From Spirochaetaceae bacterium (lineage in GTDB: Bacteria; Spirochaetota; Spirochaetia; DSM-27196; SLAA01): a DNA stretch of 55,024 nucleotides. The notes under the pieces were generated by a model, which worked only from the letters and a program-made list of their open reading frames with translations, had not been told where the DNA came from and ran no database searches. Location of the stretch: the NCBI GenBank assembly GCA_003556605.1, contig PWQX01000179.1, positions 1 through 55,024 on the forward strand. The letters are read 5' to 3'. Shown here one piece after another: positions 36,940 through 45,794 of the stretch. The position numbers were made by a program, and so were the translations under genes. Positions within the stretch are counted from its first letter, which is position 1; each line of letters opens with the position of its first letter.

Positions 36940-37665
36940 CTACTCCTCCGCGACTCCGATCCGCAGCTCGCACAGGTAGAGCGCCAACACCGTGAGAACC
37001 AGGTAGTACCCCATCGCTCCGGTATCGAGCACACCGCGCGTGAAACCCCGGAACTGATATTCAAGCGAAACCGCCCGCAGCAGATCCGCCAAGCCCGCCG
37101 GTAGATTAACAAACAACGGCACTTGGTGCGCGGCGTTGAGCACCACCAATGCCAAGAGTGTACTCACGTACGCCGCGACCTGGCTGCGCAGGCGGCACGA
37201 TACCAGCATGCCCAACGCTACGCTCGCGCTCGCGAGCAGTACAGCCCCCAGATACTCGGCAACGATCTCTCCGCTATCAAAAGCCCCCAGCGGCACGACT
37301 GTCATTGGAACCGCGAGGGTCAGTGCGAGGGTCAGCGCCATGATGCTCATCACTCCGGCAAACTTTCCCAGCACAATCGCCCGGTCTCCGAGCGGCGCGC
37401 TCCGCAATAACTCGAGCGTCCCGGCGCGGCGCTCCTCAACCCAGCACCGCATCGTCAGCGCCGGAATGATTACAATATACAGCACCGGGAAAGCCGCAAA
37501 GTACCCTCGCAAGCTCGCCTCGTCTGCTGCCAAGAAATCGTAGAACCAGAAAAACCAAACCGCCGCCAGAACCAGAAAGCCCGCGATAACGAGATACGGC
37601 GTGCCGGTGGCCGCGTATTGACGCAGTTCCTTGCAAAGTACTGTCGCTGCCGCTTGTCTAGTCAT
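36940..37665 (-). CDS. GldF-like ABC transporter permease
   Basis: Multi-TM ABC-2 type: CWVEERRAGTLELLRSAPLGDRAIVLGKFAGVM. Confidence 0.85.
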   Translation of the reverse strand: MTRQAAATVLCKELRQYAATGTPYLVIAGFLVLAAVWFFWFYDFLAADEASLRGYFAAFPVLYIVIIPALTMRCWVEERRAGTLELLRSAPLGDRAIVLGKFAGVMSIMALTLALTLAVPMTVVPLGAFDSGEIVAEYLGAVLLASASVALGMLVSCRLRSQVAAYVSTLLALVVLNAAHQVPLFVNLPAGLADLLRAVSLEYQFRGFTRGVLDTGAMGYYLVLTVLALYLCELRIGVAEE

Positions 37666-38611
37666 CTCCGGTCCCCTGCTCGGTCAGCTCGCCGAACACT
37701 TGTTCCAGGTCGCTCGAGATCTCGTTAAGCGCCAGTAGCCGGCAGTTAGACTGAACCGCCCAGTCAAACAAGGTGCTCCCGTCCGCCTGATTCCCGCTGA
37801 GCACTACGTCGAGCGTCCAGGGCTTGTTCCGGTCGCCGCGCTCAAGCACCTGCGCACAGTCAACCGCAGGCTGCTCACGGAGCAGTGTGTCCAGTTCGAG
37901 CTTCTCGGGCGCGCGCACACGCATACGAAAGCGCCGCGCTGCACGCTGCGCAACGCTAAGCTCGCGTGTCGCGCCCGCCCCGGCCACGCGCCCCTTAGAC
38001 AACAGCACCACCCGATCGCACAACGCCTCAACCTCGTTCAACAGATGCGTGGAAAGGATCACCACCTTCTCGCGTGCTACCTCACGCAGCAGTGACCTAA
38101 TCTCCCGCATCTGATTCGGGTCCAGCGCGGAGTGCGGCTCATCGAGAATCAAGATCGGCGGGTCGTGCACCAGTGCCTGCGCAATCCCGAGCCGGCGCCG
38201 GAATCCCAGCGATAGCTCACGAACCGGGCGGTGCAGCACCGCGGCGAGCCCACAGCGATGGGATACCTGCTCCACCGCCTCGGCGCGACGGCTCCCGGCC
38301 AGCCCGTGTGCGCCCGCCGCAAACCGCAGTTGCTCCACAACCAGGAGCTCTTCGTAACACGGTGCCTTCTCGGGGAGGTAGCCGATAGCTGCCTTCGCCT
38401 CGGTGGGCCGCGTCCTCACCGAGCAGCCCTGCAGCCGGGCATCGCCGGCATCCGGAATAAGCGTTCCAACGAGCATCCGGAGCAGCGTCGTCTTGCCCGC
38501 CCCGTTCGGGCCCAGTAGACCGAGGAGCTGTCGTTCACCCACGTCAAAACTGACATCGTCAACTGCGCGGAGATCTCGGTAGGATTTGCTGAGCCCATGA
38601 ACTTCTATCAT
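37658..38611 (-). CDS. ABC transporter ATP-binding protein (GldA-like)
   Basis: Walker A GPNGAGKTTLLRML, LSLGFRRRLGIAQALVHDPPILILDEPHSALDPNQ. Confidence 0.93.
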   Translation of the reverse strand: MIEVHGLSKSYRDLRAVDDVSFDVGERQLLGLLGPNGAGKTTLLRMLVGTLIPDAGDARLQGCSVRTRPTEAKAAIGYLPEKAPCYEELLVVEQLRFAAGAHGLAGSRRAEAVEQVSHRCGLAAVLHRPVRELSLGFRRRLGIAQALVHDPPILILDEPHSALDPNQMREIRSLLREVAREKVVILSTHLLNEVEALCDRVVLLSKGRVAGAGATRELSVAQRAARRFRMRVRAPEKLELDTLLREQPAVDCAQVLERGDRNKPWTLDVVLSGNQADGSTLFDWAVQSNCRLLALNEISSDLEQVFGELTEQGTGDD

Positions 38612-38663
38612 AGTGTTTCAAGCGACATAGTGTCTTGCGCCGGTACAGGCGTACGCGCTGCGC

Positions 38664-39605
38664 CTATTCGTCACGATACGGCAGATCGATGGACTGGCGA
38701 TCACGAGTGAGGAACGTATTCGGGAAAATGCGACGCGCCTCCTTGACCAGGAGCTTGAGCTGCCAATCGGCGTAGCGCGGGCTGTAGTGAATCAGGCCCA
38801 TCTGCCGCACGCCACCCGCGGCAAGCGCGAGCTCGGCCGCTTCCGCCGCAGTCATGTGTTTCTTCTCATGGGCGGTCTCTCGAAACTCGCTGTGAAACAT
38901 GCCTTCACAGATCAAGAGATCTGACCCGGCAACCTCACCCGGCAGATCGTCACGATACAACGAATCGGTGATAAACGAGAACTTCCGCCCCGGCCGCACC
39001 GGACCGAGTACCTGCTGCGGCCTAACCACCGTACCGTTGCCCAACGTTACCGATTCACCGTACTGCAGGCGCGCCCATAACGGCCCGCGCGGCACCCCGG
39101 AAGCAACTGCTTGCTCAGGGTGGAATACCCCCGGGCGCTCCTCCTCTTCCAACACGTAGCCTACACAGGTGCGCGTATGATTGAGCGCAACGGAACGAAC
39201 GGTGAACCCTTCCCCTTTATAGACTATCCCACCGATCCGTGGGTTGTCGATCTCCTTGACGACAATCTCGTAGTTGATGTACATCTCCAGCACATCGCGT
39301 GCCCAGTCTACGAACTCCTTGATCCGCGGCGGGCCGACAATATACAGCGGTTCGCTGCGGTCCACCTGAGCCGAGAGCATAAGCATGCCGGGTAAACCGG
39401 TGACGTGGTCGGCGTGCGTGTGGGAGATGAAGATGGCGCTGATCTTCTTCCATCGTAAGTTCAGTTCACGCAGAGAAACCTGCGTGCCCTCGCCGCAATC
39501 AAACAGCAGCAGCTCGCCTTCGCGACGCAGCAGGATCGAGGTCAGATGCCGTCCCGGCAACGGCATCACCCCGCCGCAGCCGAGAACGAATGCTTCCATG
39601 TTCAT
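38664..39605 (-). CDS. rnz: Ribonuclease Z
   Basis: LLFDCGEGTQVSLRELNLRWKKISAIFISHTHADHVTGLPGMLML; HMTAAEAAELALAAGVRQMGLIHYSPRY-like C-terminus. Confidence 0.9.
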   Translation of the reverse strand: MNMEAFVLGCGGVMPLPGRHLTSILLRREGELLLFDCGEGTQVSLRELNLRWKKISAIFISHTHADHVTGLPGMLMLSAQVDRSEPLYIVGPPRIKEFVDWARDVLEMYINYEIVVKEIDNPRIGGIVYKGEGFTVRSVALNHTRTCVGYVLEEEERPGVFHPEQAVASGVPRGPLWARLQYGESVTLGNGTVVRPQQVLGPVRPGRKFSFITDSLYRDDLPGEVAGSDLLICEGMFHSEFRETAHEKKHMTAAEAAELALAAGGVRQMGLIHYSPRYADWQLKLLVKEARRIFPNTFLTRDRQSIDLPYRDE

Positions 39606-40768
39606 TACGGGGTGACGTCCGCCTCGTAGTCCACATTGTCATAGCCGAAACCGTGGATGTTCAGAAACTGTTTGCGATACTCCTCGAGATCGGCCAGCTG
39701 GTGAATCGTGTCGTTATCGGCGATCTCCCAGCGGCGGTCAACCTCGGCTTGCACATCGTCACGAAGCTCCCAGTCGTCGATGCGGATGCGCCCTTGATCG
39801 TCCACCGGTATCTCCTTCCCGGCGTACAGCCGCTGTGCGAACAACCGGTAGCACTGCTCGATACACCCCTCGTCGAGACCCTTGGACTGCATCACGTCCG
39901 AAAGCAATACGAAGTACAAACCGACCGGAATTACCGCGCTTGAGCGCGTTACCACCGCCTTGTTGACTGATACGTACGCCTGCCCGCCGTACTGCACCAT
40001 GCGGCCATGCAGCTCTTCGGCGGTGCGTTCGAGGTGGTCTTTGGCCTTTCCTATCGTCCCCTCGCGATACACCGCGCGCGTACGCTCGGAGCCGATATAC
40101 GAATACGCAACCGAGGTGGCGTTCTCGGCGAACACCCCGGCTTGCTCGAGCGCGTCGATCCAGAGGCTCCAATCCTCGCCCCCCATTACCTTCCTCGTAG
40201 CCTCGATTTCTTCTTCGTCAGCCGGCTCAAGCCGGGTTTCACTGATCTCGCCTTTCATAAAGTCGAGCGACTTGGCTGTGAACGGCCTGCCGATCGGCTT
40301 CAGAACCGACCGATACATCTCGCCGCTGTCCGGGTCGGTACGTACCGGGCTTGCAACGCTGTAGACAACTAAGTCAACGGATCCTAAATGCTCGCGGATC
40401 GCTTCGATAGTCTGCTGTTTGATTTCGTGCGAGAACGCGTCGCCGTTAATTGAAATAGCGGTGAGCCCCGCCTTGTGCGCGAACTCATCGAACGCAATGG
40501 TATTGTACCAGCCGGCGGTGCCGCTGCGCTTGGCCGATCCTTCTTTCTCAAACGCCACACTCACCGTCGCCGCTCTACAGCCGAACGCCGCAACAACCCG
40601 CGAGCCGAGGCCGTAGCCGGTGGAGCCGCCGATTACGAGAACCCGCTTTGGACCGTCGATCGGTCCGCTGTTTTTCGCGTACTCCACCTGTCGGCGCACG
40701 TACTCCCTGCACCCGACCGGATGCGCGTTCATACAGATGCGATTACGAATCATCGGTTTAATAACCAT
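39605..40768 (-). CDS. fabV: Trans-2-enoyl-CoA/ACP reductase (TER/FabV family)
   Basis: MVIKPMIRNRICMNAHPVGCREYVRRQVEYAK...VLVIGGSTGYGLGSRVVAAFGCRAATVSVAFEKEG...GTAGWYNTIAFDEFA. Start at 40768. Confidence 0.95.
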   Translation of the reverse strand: MVIKPMIRNRICMNAHPVGCREYVRRQVEYAKNSGPIDGPKRVLVIGGSTGYGLGSRVVAAFGCRAATVSVAFEKEGSAKRSGTAGWYNTIAFDEFAHKAGLTAISINGDAFSHEIKQQTIEAIREHLGSVDLVVYSVASPVRTDPDSGEMYRSVLKPIGRPFTAKSLDFMKGEISETRLEPADEEEIEATRKVMGGEDWSLWIDALEQAGVFAENATSVAYSYIGSERTRAVYREGTIGKAKDHLERTAEELHGRMVQYGGQAYVSVNKAVVTRSSAVIPVGLYFVLLSDVMQSKGLDEGCIEQCYRLFAQRLYAGKEIPVDDQGRIRIDDWELRDDVQAEVDRRWEIADNDTIHQLADLEEYRKQFLNIHGFGYDNVDYEADVTP

Positions 40769-40872
40769 AGCTGCCTTCCTGTTCAGTATTCTCGGGTTTC
40801 CCAGGTTTCCGACTAATCGGGTGTTCGCCAAAACCTACCGCAGAGCGGCGAAAAAGGCAACAACGGCGTCCG

Positions 40873-40901
40873 TTGACGAAGTGAGGTCACCTCGGTAGGG
40901 T
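40873..40901 (+). promoter_or_regulatory. Candidate hisD promoter with an internal palindrome
   Basis: TTGACG (40873-40878), 17-nt spacer, TAGGGT (40896-40901); palindrome GAGGT-C-ACCTC at 40883-40893 in the spacer. Confidence 0.45.
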
Positions 40902-40921
40902 TAACAGGGAGGCTGTGTGGC

Positions 40922-42229
40922 ATGAAACTGTCCGTAAAACGCTGGAACGCCCTATCGGAACAGGACCGCGAGCACCTGCTCGCACGGTCTGAGATAGACA
41001 TTGACCGCGTGACACCCCAGGTTGCCAAGCTCGTTGAGCGCGTTAAAGCCGAGGGGGACTCCGGGCTCATAGCGATCACGCGGGAGCTCGACGGAGCCGA
41101 CCTCTCGAGACTAGGGCTGCGAGTGAGCGAGCAAGAGATCGAGGCAGCGGCCGGCAGCCTCGAGCGGCGCGTGAAAGCCGCGTTGGACTACGCAATTGAA
41201 AACGTTGAGCGCTTCCATGCCGAGCAGCGTCCGCGGGGGTTCCCGGTAGTTGAGGTCCGCCCCGGAGTTCTCGCCGGTGAGCGAGAGGGTCCTATCGATT
41301 CAGTGGGGCTGTATGTGCCGCGCGGGCGCGGAAGTTTCCCGTCGATGTTGTACATGCTCGCGGTTCCCGCGCAACTTGCCGGGGTGGCGCGCATCGCTGT
41401 GGCGACGCCTCCGGCACCCGACGGCAGCGTCGATCCGGCCTGCCTGTACGCCGCCCAGCGCTGCGGCGTACACGAGGTCTACCGCGTCGGCGGTGCGCAA
41501 GCAGTAGCCGCCCTCGCCTACGGGACCGAGAGCATAAGCCCGGTACTGAAGATTGTGGGGCCGGGCAGTATGTACGTTGCTGCGGCGAAACACCTGCTGC
41601 ACCACGTGGTCGATGTGGGACTCCCCGCAGGTCCGTCTGAGTCCATAATTCTCGCCGACCGCAACGCCGACCCCTGGCGGGTAGCGCTCGATCTCTTGAT
41701 CGAGGCTGAGCATGGGTCGGACTCGCAGGCACTGTTGATAACCCCGAGTACAGCGGTGGCCGAGGCGGTGGTGGAGTTGATACCGGAGCTGATTGACCGC
41801 GTACCCGAACCGCGCAAGAGCTATCTGCGTGATGTGCTTACCGGGTACGGCGGGGTCATCGTGGCGGAGTCGATTGAGCACGGCGCTGAAATCGTGAACC
41901 GCTTCGCACCGGAGCATCTGCAGTTGCAGACCGCCTCACCCTGGGAGACTTTGTCGCTCATTCGAAATGCAGGCGAGATCCTGCTCGGTGAGAATACGCC
42001 GTTCAGCGCCGCAAACTATGCGACCGGCCCCAACGCGGTGCTGCCGACCGGAGGCACCGCCCGCACCTACTCGGCGGTCTCGGTCCGCGACTTCACGAAG
42101 CACTCCTCGGTGATTCACGTAACCCCGGCAGGGTACCGCGACCTCAAAGACCACGTAATTACGCTGGCGGAGTACGAGGGATTTTTCAGCCACGCCGAGG
42201 CGCTCAAACGGCGCGACGAAACCCTCTAG
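40922..42229 (+). CDS. hisD: Histidinol dehydrogenase
   Basis: VGLYVPRGRGSFPSMLYMLAVPAQLAGV, VYRVGGAQAVAALAYGTESI, GPSESIILADRNADP, PTGGTARTYSAVSVRDFTKHSSVIH. Confidence 0.95.
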   Translation: MKLSVKRWNALSEQDREHLLARSEIDIDRVTPQVAKLVERVKAEGDSGLIAITRELDGADLSRLGLRVSEQEIEAAAGSLERRVKAALDYAIENVERFHAEQRPRGFPVVEVRPGVLAGEREGPIDSVGLYVPRGRGSFPSMLYMLAVPAQLAGVARIAVATPPAPDGSVDPACLYAAQRCGVHEVYRVGGAQAVAALAYGTESISPVLKIVGPGSMYVAAAKHLLHHVVDVGLPAGPSESIILADRNADPWRVALDLLIEAEHGSDSQALLITPSTAVAEAVVELIPELIDRVPEPRKSYLRDVLTGYGGVIVAESIEHGAEIVNRFAPEHLQLQTASPWETLSLIRNAGEILLGENTPFSAANYATGPNAVLPTGGTARTYSAVSVRDFTKHSSVIHVTPAGYRDLKDHVITLAEYEGFFSHAEALKRRDETL

Positions 42230-42249
42230 ACGCCGGGAGCGACCGGCAG

Positions 42250-43674
42250 ATGTACACTGACATTTCGCGATCCGTGGATCGCGGCTTTGCCTACTTCGAA
42301 AGCTTCACCAACCTCGAACGCGACGCCGGACAAGCGCGCACACCAATGCGGCTCGAGCGCATGCAGGCGCTGCTCGCTGCATTCGGCAACCCCGAGCGCG
42401 CGTTCAGGGCAATTCATATCGCCGGTTCAAAGGGTAAGGGTTCCACTGCTGCATTCCTGGAGAACATCCTGCGCGCTGCAGGCTATCGCGTAGGGGTCTA
42501 TACCTCCCCGCACGTCCGGAGCTACCGCGAGCGCATCGGTGTCCACGGGCAGCCCGCCGATGACGGCGTCTTGAACGCCGGTTTAGAACGAATTCGCAGT
42601 CACGTAGAGCGCCGCTACCGTGCCGCACGCCGTGATAATCCGCATGAGAGCAGGCCGCTCGGCGCCGCGAGTACCGCAGACGGAAGCGCCGCAGAGACAA
42701 GCGCCGGGAGCGACGGCATCGACAGCCGCCAGCCGACGACATTCGAGCTTCTGACGCTGCTGGCGTTCATCGTATTCCGCGAGACCGCGTGTGAATGGGC
42801 GGTGGTTGAGACCGGTTTGGGGGGCAGGCTCGATGCCACGAACGTGCTGGTTCCGGCGGCGTGTCTGATTACGCCCATCGAACGCGAACACGTAGAGTAC
42901 CTCGGGGACCGCCTTGAGCAGATCGCCGCTGAGAAGGCCGGAATTATCAAGCCCGGAGTACCGGTGTTTTGTTCGAAACAACCGCCGGAGGTGGCGGCGG
43001 TAATCCGAGCCCGCGCGGCGCAGTGCAGTGCACCGCTGCATGAGCTCGCGGCCGTGTTGTGTGCTGCCGACACGCTGCTGCGCCGTGAGGGCATGCGGTT
43101 GCGCCTGCAGCTCAAAGGCTACCGGGAGCTTTCAACTACGCTGCGCCTGATCGGAAGCGTGCAGGCTGAGAATGCCGCGCTCGCCGCGTACTGTGTTCTG
43201 CAGCAGTTCCCTGAGATCACGGCTGAACAGATTGCGCAGGGCCTATCGGCAGCCTGGCTGCCGGCACGCGGAGAGCTTCTTGAGACCACGCCGCCGGTGA
43301 TGATCGATGGCGCACATACCGCCGCGTCCGTCGCTTCGGTGTGTGCGGAGTTTCGCAGCTTATTTCCGGGAGCGCGCACGCTGGTGTTCGGCGCGGTGCG
43401 CGGAAAGAACTACAGCGCAATGGCCGCAGTGCTCGCCCCGGCCTTTGACCACGTTATCATCGCGCGCCCGGGGCGTTTCAAGCCTAGCGACCTTGATGAG
43501 CTCGCAGCCGCCTTTTCCGCACTGCACCCGCGGGTTGAAGTACATGCCGAACCTGATGCAGCGTGGCAGGCGGCGCGGCGGCACGGGTGCCCGGCGTTGG
43601 TAACCGGATCGTTCTACCTCGCTTCAGAGCTGCACGCCGTCCTGGACACGCAGCATCACACTGACTTACACTGA
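42250..43674 (+). CDS. folC: Folylpolyglutamate/dihydrofolate synthase
   Basis: IHIAGSKGKGSTAAFLENILRAAGYRVGVYTSPHVRSYRERI, VETGLGGRLDATNVLVP, MIDGAHTAAS. Confidence 0.93.
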   Translation: MYTDISRSVDRGFAYFESFTNLERDAGQARTPMRLERMQALLAAFGNPERAFRAIHIAGSKGKGSTAAFLENILRAAGYRVGVYTSPHVRSYRERIGVHGQPADDGVLNAGLERIRSHVERRYRAARRDNPHESRPLGAASTADGSAAETSAGSDGIDSRQPTTFELLTLLAFIVFRETACEWAVVETGLGGRLDATNVLVPAACLITPIEREHVEYLGDRLEQIAAEKAGIIKPGVPVFCSKQPPEVAAVIRARAAQCSAPLHELAAVLCAADTLLRREGMRLRLQLKGYRELSTTLRLIGSVQAENAALAAYCVLQQFPEITAEQIAQGLSAAWLPARGELLETTPPVMIDGAHTAASVASVCAEFRSLFPGARTLVFGAVRGKNYSAMAAVLAPAFDHVIIARPGRFKPSDLDELAAAFSALHPRVEVHAEPDAAWQAARRHGCPALVTGSFYLASELHAVLDTQHHTDLH

Positions 43675-43704
43675 AGCGACACACCGCACTGTAGTCAACG
43701 AGTT

Positions 43705-45204
43705 ATGTCGCTTAACTGGCGTGAAATAGATCTCGTACTCGCTGAGCTCAGTCTCACAGGGGCCCGAGTACAACGCATTACCCAGCCGCATTTCTCACAC
43801 CTTGTTCTCGGATTGTATCACCGCCACGAGGCTTTGCCGGTTCTGATATCGATGGAGCAAGGCAAGACGCGCATCCATCGCACGACAGCGCGGCTCGCAA
43901 AGCCCGAGACACCGCCGCGCTTTCAACAGTTACTGCACTCACGACTCCGTGGCGGTACAATCACAGCGGTTGAGCATGTGCATCAGGATCGCATCGTCTG
44001 CCTCACCATCAGACGCGCGGATGACGAGTATCTGCTGTGGGCGCGCCTCTGGGGCGGCTCGGCCAATGTAGTGCTGACTGAACCGGACGGCACCATCGTT
44101 GACGCTATGTATCGGCGCCCGAAGCGGGCGGAAGTGACCGGGAGCCGATTTGAGCCGCCTCCGCCGGGCGAAGCGGCCCGCGCCAAGGCAGTGACCTTGT
44201 CGCCGCGCGGATTCTTGTTGAACGAGAACTATACCGAAGGGGTCGATGCGGCATCGGCGGGCGCACGTAACCTCGATCACCACCGCAGCGGCTACCCCTG
44301 CAGCACGGCGATTGAGGAGCATTACCGCGGCCGCACCGCCGAGGAACGGCTTACGCGATTGCGCCGTGAAGCACACAAGGCGCTCGCTTCACGCGAGCAA
44401 GCATTACACCGGCGCTACGACGAGCTCGCGCGCAAACACCGCGAGAGCGAGAACAGCGAGCGATTAAGAGTCATCGCCGACGCGATCATGGCACAACTTC
44501 ACCGCGTGGAACCCGGACTAACCTGGGTGAAGGTCGAGAACCCGTACAATCCGGAGGAAGTCTTAGCAGTTCAGCTGGATCCAAGCGGCAGTGCAGCGGA
44601 AAACGCCGAGCGCTATTATCGTAAGTACAAGAAAGCGCGCTCCTCGACCGAGTTGGTGCAGAGGGAACTGGCCGAGACTACCGAGGCGCTTCAGCGCACA
44701 CGCGCTAATCGTCAGCAGGTCGACGCGCTCGAAGACCCTGCGCAGCTCGAGACGTTGATCGCCGGTGCCGGGCGCCGGCCGAAGCCCCGCGAAGCAGCGC
44801 GCAGCGCGCCTCCCGGCTTGCAGTTTCAATCCGGTAACCTGCAGCTGTATCTCGGCCGAACCGCGCTGGAGAACGACGAGCTGCTGCGGCGACACGTGCG
44901 CGGCAACGATCTGTGGATGCATGTCCGCGAGCGCGCAGGAGCGTACGTGTTCGTGAAGGTACCCAAAGGGAAAAGCGTCCCCCTTGAAACTCTGCTCGAT
45001 GCCGGCAACTTGGCGCTATGGTACAGCAAGGCCAAGGCGGCCGGACGAGCTCTTGTCCAATACACCCAGGTCAAGAATCTGCGGCGGACGAAGGACGGTC
45101 CGCGGGGACGCGTTATCCCTTATCATGAAAAGACCATCCACATCGTTTTAGATCAAGAACGGCTGGAGCGCTTGCGCCGGCCGACCAACGAGGTGCACTC
45201 GTGA
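43705..45204 (+). CDS. NFACT family RNA-binding protein (RqcH/Fbp-like)
   Basis: N-terminal NFACT-N-like domain, coiled coil, C-terminal GNDLWMHVRERAGAYVFVKVPKGKSVPLETLLDAGNLALWYSKAK...VKNLRRTKDGPRGRV. Confidence 0.88.
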   Translation: MSLNWREIDLVLAELSLTGARVQRITQPHFSHLVLGLYHRHEALPVLISMEQGKTRIHRTTARLAKPETPPRFQQLLHSRLRGGTITAVEHVHQDRIVCLTIRRADDEYLLWARLWGGSANVVLTEPDGTIVDAMYRRPKRAEVTGSRFEPPPPGEAARAKAVTLSPRGFLLNENYTEGVDAASAGARNLDHHRSGYPCSTAIEEHYRGRTAEERLTRLRREAHKALASREQALHRRYDELARKHRESENSERLRVIADAIMAQLHRVEPGLTWVKVENPYNPEEVLAVQLDPSGSAAENAERYYRKYKKARSSTELVQRELAETTEALQRTRANRQQVDALEDPAQLETLIAGAGRRPKPREAARSAPPGLQFQSGNLQLYLGRTALENDELLRRHVRGNDLWMHVRERAGAYVFVKVPKGKSVPLETLLDAGNLALWYSKAKAAGRALVQYTQVKNLRRTKDGPRGRVIPYHEKTIHIVLDQERLERLRRPTNEVHS

Positions 45205-45788
45205 AAGACCAGAACGACGATCGGTTACCAAACGAGGCCGGCCGCACGCTTCTGCGCGTGGCCCGCGAGACGGTTCGCGCGGAGATCGAGCGCAGGCCGC
45301 CTCAGCTGCCCGAGATCCCGTACGAACTGGAGCGGCCGGGAGGTGCGTTTGTAACGCTGAAACGCGGCGCGCAGCTACGGGGCTGTATTGGAACCCTTGA
45401 GAGCAGCAATCCGCTGTGGAAAACCGTCGAGCAGGTGGCGCGCCAAGCCGCCACTGTGGACTACCGCTTCGACCCCGTACAACCCGGTGAGCTGTCGGCC
45501 ATTCGTATCGAGGTTTCGGTCCTTTCGCCCTTGGAGCGCATCCCCGATCCCAAAGACCCCGACAGGATCAGTATTGGTCGTGACGGGCTTTGCATCCGCT
45601 ACAAGCAACACAGCGGTGTACTCTTGCCTCAAGTTGCCTCCGAGCACGACTGGACGCCTGTCGAGTTCTTAGAGCATCTGTGTCGTAAGGCGGGTCTGAG
45701 ATCTGACTGTTGGCAGCTCCCGGAAGCAGAGCTGTTTCGCTTCAGCGCCGAGGTATTTGACGAGCAGTCAGCCGGCATGGAATACTAG
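45201..45788 (+). CDS. AmmeMemoRadiSam system protein A (AMMECR1 family)
   Basis: GAFVTLKRGAQLRGCIGTLESSNPLWKTVEQVARQAATVDYRFDPV...EVSVLSPLERI...GLCIRYKQHSGVLLPQVASEHDWTPVEFLEHLCRKAGL. Confidence 0.92.
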   Translation: MKDQNDDRLPNEAGRTLLRVARETVRAEIERRPPQLPEIPYELERPGGAFVTLKRGAQLRGCIGTLESSNPLWKTVEQVARQAATVDYRFDPVQPGELSAIRIEVSVLSPLERIPDPKDPDRISIGRDGLCIRYKQHSGVLLPQVASEHDWTPVEFLEHLCRKAGLRSDCWQLPEAELFRFSAEVFDEQSAGMEY

Positions 45789-45794
45789 GCTTCT

